Part shown: in pieces, positions 6,052-13,692 of the stretch
Layout: every line of letters starts with the position of its first letter
How positions within the stretch are numbered: the first letter of the stretch is position 1
Source: Candidatus Tanganyikabacteria bacterium
Lineage (GTDB): Bacteria; Cyanobacteriota; Sericytochromatia; S15B-MN24; VGJW01
Direction of reading: 5' to 3'
Length of the DNA stretch: 34,185 nt
Assembly (NCBI GenBank): GCA_016867235.1
Contig: VGJY01000028.1
Coordinates: 1 to 34,185 of the forward strand
Translations under genes and position numbers: made by a program
The notes under the pieces: model-generated
Seen by the model: the letters and a program-made list of their open reading frames with translations, nothing else
Database searches by the model: none
Told to the model about the DNA's origin: nothing

Positions 6052-7367
6052 GCGAGCACCGCCTGGCTGACCTGGGCGAGGGCCTTCGAGAGGATCGCGA
6101 TCGCCTGGTCCACGTCGGCCTTGGTGATGTTCAGCGGCGGCTGGATGCGCAGCGTGCACCCCATCTGCCCGCCCTTGCCGATGATGAGGCCGGCGTCCTT
6201 GGTGAGGTCGAGCACGCCGTTGCACAGGTCCACGGCGGGCTCCTTGGTCGATCGATCCTTGACCAGTTCGACGCCGATCATCAGGCCCTTGCCGCGCACG
6301 TCGCCGATGATCGGATACTGCTCGGCGAGTTCGCGCAGCTTGTCCATCAGGTACCCGCCGACCACGCTCGCGTTGTCCTGGAGCTTCCGATCCTCGATGT
6401 AGCCGATGGTGGCCATGGCCGCCGCCGACGAGATCGGGTTGCCGCCGAAGGTGTTGATCGTGGGCCGTTGCAGCTTGTCGGCCACCGCGGCCTTGGCCAC
6501 GCAACCGCCCGCGGCGAAGCCGTTGGCGATGCCCTTGGCCATCGTAACCAGGTCGGGCTCCACGCCGTACGAAGAGATGCCCCAGAAGGCCTCGCCCGTG
6601 CGCCCGAAGCCGGTCTGCACCTCGTCGGCGATGAGCAGGACGCCGTACTTGTCCAGCACCTGCTTGGCCAGGGAGAAGTACGGCGGCGGCGGGGCGATCA
6701 GGCCGCCGACGCCCTGGATGGGCTCGGCGATCATGACGGCCGGCTCGCCGTTGGTCTGCGTCTGGATGGTCTCCTCGAGAGCCTTGACGCACTGCATCTC
6801 GCACGAGCCGTACTCGAGGCCGAAGGGGCAGCGGTAGCAGTACGGATTCTGCGCGAACACGATGCCCGGTACCGGCATGGGATCGACGCGGTAGGCGCCG
6901 TTGCTGGTCAGCGAGCCCGCGAGCCACGACCGCCCGTGATACGAGTGCTTGAGCGCGATGATCTCGTTGCGGCCCGACGCCACCTTCGAGAGCATGATGG
7001 CCGTCTCGTTGGCCTCGGTGCCGGAGTTGGTCAGGAAGGCCTTGCCGCCCGAAAACGGCGCCAGGGCCACGAGCTTTTCGGCCAGATCGACCATGGGCTG
7101 GGACATGAAGATCGTCGAGGTGTGCTGCAGTTCCTTGGCCTGCTCGACCACGGCGTCGGTCACGACCGGGTTGCAGTGGCCCACCGAGACCGTGCAGATC
7201 CCGCCGAAGAAGTCGAGGTACTCCTTGCCGGTCTCGTCATAGAGATGCTGCATCTCGCCGCGCACGAAGTGCGGCGGATCGGTGTACCAGTGCTTGACCG
7301 TCGGGATGATGTACCGCTCCCGCTTGGCCTTGAGATCCTTGGCCGAGAGCGGCGCCTGCTTCGCCAT
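6048..7367 (-). CDS. Class III PLP-dependent aminotransferase (AGXT2/beta-alanine type)
   Basis: A cytoplasmic fold-type I aminotransferase of 439 residues. Motifs seen: NSGTEAN at 114-120 (phosphate binding), SYHGRS near 142-147, ADEVQTGFGRTG with Asp248 (pyridine nitrogen), and the PLP Schiff-base Lys278 in MAKGIANG. A Cys set (Cys177, Cys180, Cys189, Cys193 in NPYCYRCPFGLEYGSCEMQC) is present, as in AGXT2-like members. It lies 25 bases downstream of preA with a strong GGAGGA ribosome site. In the reductive pyrimidine pathway the end products beta-alanine and 3-aminoisobutyrate are transaminated to the semialdehydes, and the neighbour makes that the best substrate guess. Other omega-amino acids or alanine-glyoxylate remain possible. 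The family call is sure; the substrate is inferred. Confidence 0.88.
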   Translation of the reverse strand: MAKQAPLSAKDLKAKRERYIIPTVKHWYTDPPHFVRGEMQHLYDETGKEYLDFFGGICTVSVGHCNPVVTDAVVEQAKELQHTSTIFMSQPMVDLAEKLVALAPFSGGKAFLTNSGTEANETAIMLSKVASGRNEIIALKHSYHGRSWLAGSLTSNGAYRVDPMPVPGIVFAQNPYCYRCPFGLEYGSCEMQCVKALEETIQTQTNGEPAVMIAEPIQGVGGLIAPPPPYFSLAKQVLDKYGVLLIADEVQTGFGRTGEAFWGISSYGVEPDLVTMAKGIANGFAAGGCVAKAAVADKLQRPTINTFGGNPISSAAAMATIGYIEDRKLQDNASVVGGYLMDKLRELAEQYPIIGDVRGKGLMIGVELVKDRSTKEPAVDLCNGVLDLTKDAGLIIGKGGQMGCTLRIQPPLNITKADVDQAIAILSKALAQVSQAVLA

Positions 7368-7392
7368 GTCGTTATCCTCCTGGTACGTCGGG

Positions 7393-8715
7393 TCAAGCCT
7401 GGGCGGGGACGGTCTGCTTCTTCCAGCGCGCGGCGCCGAGATAGCGGGCGTCTGGGCCGACCGAAAGCTGCTTGTAGCTTTCGTCCAGCGTGGCGCCGGG
7501 GACTTCCTGGAGATCGATGCAATCGACCGGGCAGACGTGCTGGCACAGGCTGCAACCCGTGCACAGGTTGACGTGGATCTCGGGCACGCCCTTGTCCTTG
7601 ACCGGCGACGAGCGGGCGTGGGAGATGCTGATGGCCTGGTAGCCCGAGTCCTCGCACGCCACGTAGCAAAGGTCGCACTTGATGCACTTGGCCCCGTCGA
7701 TGGCGGCCTTGGGCTTGTAGCCCAGCGGGAGCTTGCTGTGGTCGGTGATCTTGGGGACCGTGAGCCCGATCATCTCCTCGAGCGACGAGAAGCCGTGCTC
7801 CTCCATGTAGCGCTCCAGGCCCCGCTTCATCGGCCCGACGATGCCGAAGCCGTGGTGCATGACCTCGGTGCAGACCTGCAAGGTCCGCGCCCCGACCAGC
7901 AGGAACTCGACGGCGTCGCGCCAGTTGGCGATGCCGCCGGTGGCCGAGAGCGGGATGCCGGGGATCTTGCGCGCCAGGTCGGAGATGGCCTTGAGGGCGA
8001 TCGGCCGCACGGCCACCCCGCTGTAGCCGCCGTAGGTGCTGTGCCCGGCGACCGAGGGCAGGGGCTCGAAGGTGTCGATGTCGACGCCCATCATGATGTT
8101 GACCGTGTTGATCGCCGTGAGGGCGTCGGCGCCGTTGTCGGCGGCCGCCCGGCCGGGCACGGTGATGTCGGTGACGTTGGGCGACAGCTTGATCAGGATA
8201 GGGACCTTGGCGACTTCCTTGGCCCATTTGGTGATGTTGCCCGTGATCTCGGGGTTCTGGGAGCACACCGAACCCATGCCGCGCTCGGGCATGCCGTGCG
8301 GGCAACCAAGGTTGAGCTCCATGAGGTCGCAGCCGGCGTCCTGGAACTCGACCACCAGTTGCTGCCAATCCTCCTTGGCGCTACCGGCCGCCATGATCGA
8401 GCCCACGAGCACGTGCTCGGGGTAGCGATCCTTGATGATGCGGCATTCCTCGAGCCACACGCTGGTCGGCCTGTCGGAGATCAGCTCGATGTTCTGGAAG
8501 CCGATCATCCGGCTGCGGCCGGCGTGCAGCGCGGCAAAGCGCGGGTTGGGGTTTTCGATCTTCTCGCCATGCGGGCCGGCGGTCTTGATGATCGCCCCGC
8601 CCCAGCCGGCGTCGAACGCCCTCATGATCATCTCGCCGGTGGTGGTGGGCGGAGCCGACGCGAGCATGAAGGGGTTGGGGAACCTCACGCCGCAGAAATC
8701 GACTTCCAGGCTCAA
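7393..8715 (-). CDS. preA: NAD-dependent dihydropyrimidine dehydrogenase subunit PreA
   Basis: Reduces uracil and thymine to the 5,6-dihydro forms, the first step of reductive pyrimidine degradation. In this 440-residue protein, residues 1-310 form the FMN barrel of the DHOD/DPD group (LNLGCPHGMPERGMGS followed by Cys151, the likely active-site acid). The C-terminus holds two 4Fe-4S ferredoxin motifs: Cys344/347/350/354 and Cys385/388/391/395. This is the E. coli PreA layout; the partner flavoprotein PreT is not in the window. The start is a TTG at 8715 fixed by GAGGAG eight bases upstream. It heads a three-gene minus-strand unit with an aminotransferase and a His-rich protein; hydantoinase and beta-ureidopropionase genes are absent here. 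Confidence 0.9.
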   Translation of the reverse strand: MSLEVDFCGVRFPNPFMLASAPPTTTGEMIMRAFDAGWGGAIIKTAGPHGEKIENPNPRFAALHAGRSRMIGFQNIELISDRPTSVWLEECRIIKDRYPEHVLVGSIMAAGSAKEDWQQLVVEFQDAGCDLMELNLGCPHGMPERGMGSVCSQNPEITGNITKWAKEVAKVPILIKLSPNVTDITVPGRAAADNGADALTAINTVNIMMGVDIDTFEPLPSVAGHSTYGGYSGVAVRPIALKAISDLARKIPGIPLSATGGIANWRDAVEFLLVGARTLQVCTEVMHHGFGIVGPMKRGLERYMEEHGFSSLEEMIGLTVPKITDHSKLPLGYKPKAAIDGAKCIKCDLCYVACEDSGYQAISISHARSSPVKDKGVPEIHVNLCTGCSLCQHVCPVDCIDLQEVPGATLDESYKQLSVGPDARYLGAARWKKQTVPAQA

Positions 8716-8723
8716 TTCGACTG

Positions 8724-8729
8724 CTCCTC
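8724..8729 (-). promoter_or_regulatory. Ribosome binding site fixing the preA TTG start
   Basis: On the minus strand this reads GAGGAG, eight bases before TTG 8715. No ATG or GTG near the conserved N-terminus has a comparable site. Confidence 0.7.
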
Positions 8730-8833
8730 ACAGGTTTGTACGTGGCTGCCTTGCTGTTATACCCCCTACGTGACAACTAGGGTAGTATGGAAGCCGCGAG
8801 GCGGACGGCAAGCCCGTCCACGGGAGGAAGTAC

Positions 8834-9100
8834 ATGCAGCTCAGGCGTTCGGCGCCACCATCGGGCGAGAGCCCCGTCGTGCCGCAGGTGGCGGGCGACG
8901 GCAAGGAGCCCAAGGTCCAGGAGTGGGAGTACGAGGTCCTGCAGGATCTCGGCAAGGACATGAAGGACAAGCTCAACGATCTGGGCAAGGAAGGTTGGCT
9001 CCTCACGGCGACCGAGCCCGCGTTCATCTTCCGGCGCCCCCGGCAGCCCGAGCCCGAGAAGTTCCGGGGGCCGGTCGGGTTCGGCGCGCAGCGGGACTGA
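8834..9100 (+). CDS. Small DUF4177-like protein
   Basis: An 88-residue cytoplasmic protein. The central part (about 29-68) reads EWEYEVLQDL ... LNDLGKEGWLLTATEPAFIFRR. This fits DUF4177 and similar small domains: a strand, then a helix with LN.LG.EGW, then two strands ending in basic residues. The flanks are Pro-rich and disordered. The ATG at 8834 is preceded by GGGAGGAAG, a strong ribosome site. Function of the family is unknown. It is divergent from preA and 66 bases before another unknown gene, with which it may be cotranscribed. Confidence 0.75.
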   Translation: MQLRRSAPPSGESPVVPQVAGDGKEPKVQEWEYEVLQDLGKDMKDKLNDLGKEGWLLTATEPAFIFRRPRQPEPEKFRGPVGFGAQRD

Positions 9101-9166
9101 CCGACACTCGCGGCAAGTCGCCGGTTTACCCCCTTCCGGCCGCGGGGAACATGACCAGGGTAAGCC

Positions 9167-10060
9167 GTGCAGGACAAACCGAAGGGCAACAGCGAGCCGA
9201 CCAGACCGTTCCAGCGGGGTCGTACGACCCCGTTCGGCGACGAGTTCGTGTCCAGCGGCCGGCTGACCCCGGCGGCCGGCGGCGAGGCGGGCACGCGGCC
9301 GTTGCCCGGCGCGCCCGGCCAGAACCTCATCCCGCAGGTGACCAACAAGATCGGCGAGATCCGGCGCGAACTCGACTACATCCGCCACCTGGTCAACCTG
9401 TTCGCCGCGCCCGTCAACATCCTGCGCGTCGGCGTGAAGCTGTCCGATCCGCCGCCCGAGAGCCCGCCCGCGCCGCCACGCGAGCTTCCGCCCGATCCGG
9501 GTGACGAGTTCGCTGCCGGCGAGGATGCCGCCCCGGAGGATGCCTCCGAGTCCCCACCCGCCGGCTCCTGGGAGGACGAGCTCCTGATGGGGCTATCCCC
9601 CGAGCAGGCGGACCTGGCCCGCCACATCGGCCTTTTCCTCCGGTCGAATCCCAAGGTGAAGCAGCGCGCCCAGGTGTGCCTCTTCCAGTACGAGGAGGCG
9701 TTCCGCTCCTACCAGGAGAGCCAGCAGAGCGTGGAGGAGGCGCTCAAGCTTCCGCCGGCCGCCGCCTGGGACAAGCTGCACGACATCGGCATCGAGCGCG
9801 TCAAGGGCAAGGCCTACGCCATCTGCGGGTTCTACGAGAACTTCAAGACCGACGGCCCCCTGGGCAACGTCTTCCCGCCGCCGCGCAACAAGGAGGATGC
9901 CCCCCAGAACGCCACGCGCCCGCTGACCGCCGCGCCCCCCACGAAGGCCCCCACGAAGCAACCCCCGGGGCCGCCGCCCGACGACGACCTGGATGCCCCG
10001 CTACCGATCGAGCACGCCATCGGCGGCCTCCTGGGCAAGCTCAAGGGCCTGTTCAAGTAG
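9167..10060 (+). CDS. Hypothetical protein, helical with disordered Pro-rich segments
   Basis: A 297-residue protein of unknown family. The start is a GTG at 9167 with AGGG six bases upstream. Visible layout: a disordered basic N-terminus; a helix at about 50-85 (NKIGEIRRELDYIRHLVNLF) running into a hydrophobic patch (AAPVNILRVGVKL); and an acidic Pro-rich linker at about 90-135. An all-helical domain follows at about 137-235 (SPEQADLARHIGLFLRSNP, YEEAFRSYQESQQSVEEAL, DIGIERVKGKAYAICGFYENF). A Thr/Pro-rich linker then leads to a short C-terminal helix (GGLLGKLKGLFK). No signal peptide or clear transmembrane segment is seen. It ends 14 bases from the convergent methyltransferase gene. Confidence 0.7.
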   Translation: MQDKPKGNSEPTRPFQRGRTTPFGDEFVSSGRLTPAAGGEAGTRPLPGAPGQNLIPQVTNKIGEIRRELDYIRHLVNLFAAPVNILRVGVKLSDPPPESPPAPPRELPPDPGDEFAAGEDAAPEDASESPPAGSWEDELLMGLSPEQADLARHIGLFLRSNPKVKQRAQVCLFQYEEAFRSYQESQQSVEEALKLPPAAAWDKLHDIGIERVKGKAYAICGFYENFKTDGPLGNVFPPPRNKEDAPQNATRPLTAAPPTKAPTKQPPGPPPDDDLDAPLPIEHAIGGLLGKLKGLFK

Positions 10061-10074
10061 CTGGCGGGCGGCGC

Positions 10075-10644
10075 TCAGAATACGCCCGGAATCAGCCTTG
10101 CGGTTCGCCGGCAGTAATCCCGGTACGTCGCTCCGAATGCGGCCGTCAGGGCGGCTTCCTCCACGCGGATGCGGAAGAGCAGCACCGCGAGGGGGATGCC
10201 CACCAGCACCAGCAGACAGGGCCAGTTCTGCAGCGCGATCCCGATGCCGAGCAGCGACAGCAGCGAACCGGAGTAGCCGGGGTGGCGCATGAAGCGGTAG
10301 ACTCCCGCCGTGATCAGCTCGTGGCCTTCCTGGATGGCGACGTGGATCGTGAAGAACCGCCTGAGGGTCAGGATGGCCGACCACCGCAAACCGATGCCCG
10401 CGACGACCAGCACGATGCCCGCGACGGGAAGCGCGGGGTGCTCGAAGGCGAAGCGGCCGATGCCCTTCCACCAGCAGATCAGGGCGGCCGCGATGGCCAG
10501 CAGGGTGCCGCCCACGCCGATGAAGAGGGAGTTCCTGTCGTGCCGCCGCGCCTCGCGGCGCGAGTACGTGGCCAGGAGCACGCCGCACTCGGAGAGCGCC
10601 CAGAGCGCGGAAAGGGGCAGGACCACGACCTTGGCCAGATCCAC
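10075..10644 (-). CDS. Membrane methyltransferase of the isoprenylcysteine carboxyl methyltransferase (ICMT/PEMT) family
   Basis: A 189-residue integral membrane protein with about five transmembrane segments. The C-terminal half carries the family signature: GVYRFMRHPGYSGSLL at about 114-129 (SAM/substrate-binding RHPGYSG at 120-126), RIRVEEAAL with Glu162/Glu163, then FGATYRDYCRRTARLIPGVF. These enzymes methylate lipid-linked or prenylated carboxyl, amino or hydroxyl groups at the membrane; the substrate here is unknown. The start is a GTG at 10644 with only a weak ribosome site. It is divergent, across 120 bases, from the radical SAM operon, which also contains a membrane protein and a methyltransferase, so it may work on the same lipid. 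That functional link is inference. Confidence 0.82.
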   Translation of the reverse strand: MDLAKVVVLPLSALWALSECGVLLATYSRREARRHDRNSLFIGVGGTLLAIAAALICWWKGIGRFAFEHPALPVAGIVLVVAGIGLRWSAILTLRRFFTIHVAIQEGHELITAGVYRFMRHPGYSGSLLSLLGIGIALQNWPCLLVLVGIPLAVLLFRIRVEEAALTAAFGATYRDYCRRTARLIPGVF

Positions 10645-10674
10645 CGGTCATCTCACGAGGAGGCGTGCCGACCC

Positions 10675-10680
10675 AGTATA
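10675..10680 (-). promoter_or_regulatory. Possible -10 element for the ICMT-like gene
   Basis: On the minus strand this reads TATACT, about 31 bases before the GTG start at 10644. No convincing -35 hexamer is seen at 17 bases. Confidence 0.3.
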
Positions 10681-10731
10681 CCTGCGTCAGGGGCCACCGC
10701 GATCCGCCAGCGGGCGCCAGGACCTCGGTGA

Positions 10732-10740
10732 TGGTATGAT
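10732..10740 (+). promoter_or_regulatory. Extended -10 promoter of the radical SAM operon
   Basis: TGG followed by TATGAT (10735-10740) matches the extended -10 pattern TGnTATAAT in a GC-rich background. It would start transcription near 10747, about 18 bases before the ATG at 10765. No -35 hexamer is evident, which is tolerated at extended -10 promoters. Confidence 0.42.
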
Positions 10741-10764
10741 GGGGCGCGTTTGGCTTGGCAGGTG

Positions 10765-11457
10765 ATGGCTTCTTCTCGACGGTTCTTCGACCTCTACCAG
10801 TATCTCGCTCCCGTGGTGCTCTTCCCGTTGAGCTACTGGCTCTGGTTTCGCGTCGTGGGCGACCACCGGACCGTCCTGGAGATCGTGTCCATCCCCGTCG
10901 TGGCCTTCTACGTCATTCCCGCGCTGGGGACCAACAAGCTGGGGCTCTGGGAGTTCAACACCAGGCACCGCATCGGCGGATTCAGGATCCAGCACGGGTT
11001 CGTGTTCGGTTCCGCCACCAGCCTCATCTCGGCGCTGGCGCTCGGCTACGGCCAGGAAGTTCCGCTGTCGGCCATGTCGTTGCTGCGCGCCGGGCTATTC
11101 CTGGGCGCCCTGCTCGGTATCGTCAACTGGTGGTACGACATCGTCGCCATCAAGGCGGAGGTCATCAGGGTCTACACTCGCGCCGCCTTCGAAGGACGGG
11201 GAGCCGAGGCGATCGCCACCGAGTACGCTCCCGTCTACTTCGGCACTTTCGGCTTCCTGTACGGCCTCTACCTGGCCGTGGTCCAGAGCGGCTGGTTCGC
11301 CCAGGCCACTCTCCCCGTCGTCGCGGGCGTTTATGTACTGGCTCTGGGAGCGGTTCTCGTGGGTCCCGTCCTGGCCTTCGTCTGCCTGTCGCTCGCGACC
11401 ACCGGCAAGAGCGGGCTCCAGTCCTACCGCGACGCCACGTACCGCGATGCTGCATAG
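10765..11457 (+). CDS. Polytopic membrane protein of unknown function, first gene of radical SAM operon
   Basis: A 230-residue protein with six or so hydrophobic segments (roughly 12-30, 37-53, 73-93, 100-121, 151-171, 180-213). Charged loops include KLGLWEFNTRHRIGG and VNWWYDIVAIKAEVIRVYTR. The polar residues around FNTRHR, WWYD and EYAPVYF could form an active site or ligand pocket, but I recognise no named family. I use ATG 10765, with AGG a few bases upstream; a TTG at 10750 adds five residues. The 3' end overlaps the next gene by 11 bases, tying it to the methyltransferase and the three radical SAM genes. It may be a membrane-embedded enzyme, or a carrier for the lipid product of the pathway. 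Confidence 0.78.
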   Translation: MASSRRFFDLYQYLAPVVLFPLSYWLWFRVVGDHRTVLEIVSIPVVAFYVIPALGTNKLGLWEFNTRHRIGGFRIQHGFVFGSATSLISALALGYGQEVPLSAMSLLRAGLFLGALLGIVNWWYDIVAIKAEVIRVYTRAAFEGRGAEAIATEYAPVYFGTFGFLYGLYLAVVQSGWFAQATLPVVAGVYVLALGAVLVGPVLAFVCLSLATTGKSGLQSYRDATYRDAA

Positions 11458-12277
11458 CCTCTACTGCCGCCTGTCGCGAGGAAATCCGTGGCTGAAGGCC
11501 AGGGCCTTTTCCCTGGGATACGAGACGCTGTCGCGGGTCTTCTTCCGCCAGCGGCCCGTGCACTTCCTGAACTACGGCTTCGAGAGCGCCGACTCCCTGA
11601 AGCCCCGGCTCCTCGCGGAAGACGAACCGGACCGCGCTTCCATCCAGCTATATCACCACCTGGCGTCCCAGGGGCCCGTGGCGCATGCCCGGGTCCTGGA
11701 GATCGGCTGCGGGCGCGGGGGCGGGGCCTCCTATCTGGCGCGGTACTTCCAGCCTCGCGAGGTGATCGGGATGGACATCTCGCCCTCCGCGGTGCGGTAC
11801 TGCCGCTCCAGCCACGGGGCGGAAGGCTTGAGCTTCTTGGTAGGAGACGCCGAGAGCGTGCCGTTTCCCGCCGCTTCCTTCGACGTGGTGCTCAACGTCG
11901 AGTCGTCGCACTGCTACGGCTCCATGAGCCGCTTTCTCGCCGAGGTGCGCCGCATCCTGCGTCCGGGGGGCCACTTCCTGTTCTGCGACGTGCGCCCCGC
12001 CGCCGACGTGGAGGCCCTGTGCCAGGCCATGGCGGACAGCCGGCTGGAAATCGTCTCGAGGGGCGACATCACGCCCCAGGTGCTCCGCGCCCTGGAGCGG
12101 GAAAGCGATACGCGCAAGGAGCAGATCAGGCGCGTCTTTCCGCGCTGGCTCCACGCGTCGGTCTTCGACTTCTCCGGGGTCGCCCCGGGCACGGTCTTCG
12201 AGAGCTTCTCCGCCGGCACCAGGCGCTACCTGAGCTTCATGCTGCGCGCTCCCGTGGGGAGCGAGGCCGCGCCGTGA
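11447..12277 (+). CDS. SAM-dependent methyltransferase, Rv2952-like (phthiotriolone/phenolic glycolipid methyltransferase type)
   Basis: A 276-residue class I methyltransferase. Motif I is VLEIGCGRGGG at 83-93; downstream are GMDISPSAV, GDAESVPFP, SFDVVLNVESSHCY and LRPGGHFLFCDVR. The stretches HFLNYGFES, ASIQLYHHLA and NVESSHCY closely match my memory of mycobacterial Rv2952, which methylates the hydroxyl of phthiotriolone dimycocerosates, and of related polyketide/lipid methyltransferases. A hydroxyl on a lipid or polyketide is therefore the best substrate guess. The ATG at 11447 lies inside the end of the membrane protein gene; upstream codons in frame belong to that overlap. The 3' end overlaps the first radical SAM gene by 4 bases (GTGA). 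Confidence 0.85.
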   Translation: MLHSLYCRLSRGNPWLKARAFSLGYETLSRVFFRQRPVHFLNYGFESADSLKPRLLAEDEPDRASIQLYHHLASQGPVAHARVLEIGCGRGGGASYLARYFQPREVIGMDISPSAVRYCRSSHGAEGLSFLVGDAESVPFPAASFDVVLNVESSHCYGSMSRFLAEVRRILRPGGHFLFCDVRPAADVEALCQAMADSRLEIVSRGDITPQVLRALERESDTRKEQIRRVFPRWLHASVFDFSGVAPGTVFESFSAGTRRYLSFMLRAPVGSEAAP

Positions 12278-13692
12278 GGGTCCTGCTGGTCAAGCCGCCT
12301 CCGGTCAAGAACTCCGAGGTCGAGAACGTCCTGGAGCCCCTCGAACTCCTCTCCCTGGCGGGTGCCCTCGAAGGGCACGAGGTCCACCTTTGCGACCTCC
12401 GCGTGGAGGCCGGGCCGTTCGAGCGGAAGCTCCGGGATCTCGCTCCCGACCTCGTGGGGTTCACCTGCCTCATCATGGACGTGCCCGCCGTGCTGGCCAT
12501 GAGCCGCCAGGTCCGCGAGATCGCCCCCGCCGCGGTGGTCGTCGTGGGCGGGCACCATCCCACCCACTGCCCGCAAGATTTCAACGTGCCGAGCATCGAC
12601 GCCATCGTGCTCGGGATGGGCGAGCAGGCGCTGCGCGACATCCTGGTCGCGGCCGGCGCCGGGCGAGACTTCCGCGACGTCCCGGGGCTGGCCCTTCCCG
12701 GCGAGGGAGCGGTGCACTTCACGGCGCCGCGGCACCATCCCGCGAGCCTGGACGAACTGCCCTTTCCGGACCGCCGCGTGCCTGGCTACCGCCCCGAGCG
12801 CTACAAGGTCTTCGGCCTCATGAAGATGCAGTCGGTCAACACCTCGCGGGGCTGCACCGCCCGCTGCAAGTTCTGCCTCGTCTGGCAAGAGATGCGGCGC
12901 GTCTGCCTCCACAAGAGCGCGGGCCGGATCTTCGCCGAGATCCAGCGCATCGGTCCCGAGGTTCCGCTGGTGGGCTTCGTGGATCCTCACTCCTTCGTCG
13001 ATGGCGCCGATCGGATGAACGAGCTTGCCGGCCTCATCGAGCGTGCCGGGCTGAAGAAGCGCTACGTGATGTCGCTCCGGTCGAGTTCCGTCGTGAAGTA
13101 CCCCGAACAGATCGCGCGCTGGGCGAAACTCGGCCTGAGCGCCGTGTCGATCGGTCTCGAGGCCATCACCGACTCGCGCCTGGCGGCGCTGCGCAAGGGG
13201 CAGAACGCCCAGACGGGCGACCGGGCGCTCCGGATCCTCGCCGACAACGGCATCCACGTGATCGCGAACTTCATCGTGAGCCAGGACTTCACCCGCGCCG
13301 ACTTCGACCAGCTCCAGCGCTACGTCTACGACAACCGGCTCCAGTCGCTCCGCTTCTCCATCCTCACGCCGCTGCCGGGCTCGGAGCTGTGGGAGGAAGT
13401 CAAGCACCTGGTGCGGTCGCGCGACCCCGAGCACTACGATCTCCTGCATTCCGTGCTTCCCACCTTGCTTCCCGACAGGGAGTTCCACCGCGAGGTCCTG
13501 ATGCTGTATCGCCGGAGCTACAGCTGGCGCCACTGGCTGCGGGTCACGGGGAGCCACTGGGCCTTTCGCCTGGGTCTGAGCAAGCGGCGCGTCCCCAAGC
13601 TCCTGGGCGCCGCGATGGTCGTGTACATGAAGTACAAGCTGGCGAAGATCCAGCGAAATCACGTCGCATTCCGCGAAGCCGGGACCGCATGA
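12274..13692 (+). CDS. B12-binding-domain radical SAM enzyme (HpnR-like), first of three
   Basis: A 472-residue protein. Residues 1-130 form a cobalamin-binding Rossmann-like domain (VGFTCLIMDVP, VVVVGGHHPTHCP). Residues about 185-400 form the radical SAM barrel with the 4Fe-4S motif CTARCKFC (Cys194, Cys198, Cys201), then SIGLEAI and a basic C-terminal tail. The end of the barrel (LTPLPGSELW ... HYDLLHSVLPTLLP) resembles what I recall of the hopanoid C-3 methylase HpnR, so a methylation at an unactivated carbon of a lipid or terpenoid is plausible. No hopanoid cyclase or other hpn gene is nearby, so I do not use that name. The GTG start overlaps the preceding TGA. The basic, aromatic C-terminus (YSWRHWLRVTGSHWAF) may touch the membrane. 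Confidence 0.87.
   Translation: MRVLLVKPPPVKNSEVENVLEPLELLSLAGALEGHEVHLCDLRVEAGPFERKLRDLAPDLVGFTCLIMDVPAVLAMSRQVREIAPAAVVVVGGHHPTHCPQDFNVPSIDAIVLGMGEQALRDILVAAGAGRDFRDVPGLALPGEGAVHFTAPRHHPASLDELPFPDRRVPGYRPERYKVFGLMKMQSVNTSRGCTARCKFCLVWQEMRRVCLHKSAGRIFAEIQRIGPEVPLVGFVDPHSFVDGADRMNELAGLIERAGLKKRYVMSLRSSSVVKYPEQIARWAKLGLSAVSIGLEAITDSRLAALRKGQNAQTGDRALRILADNGIHVIANFIVSQDFTRADFDQLQRYVYDNRLQSLRFSILTPLPGSELWEEVKHLVRSRDPEHYDLLHSVLPTLLPDREFHREVLMLYRRSYSWRHWLRVTGSHWAFRLGLSKRRVPKLLGAAMVVYMKYKLAKIQRNHVAFREAGTA

Noticed and set aside
12390-13688. N-terminal extension of the second radical SAM protein
   Set aside because: The frame is open upstream only because it overlaps the first radical SAM gene; Arg/Pro-rich nonsense precedes the ATG at 13689, which overlaps the previous stop.
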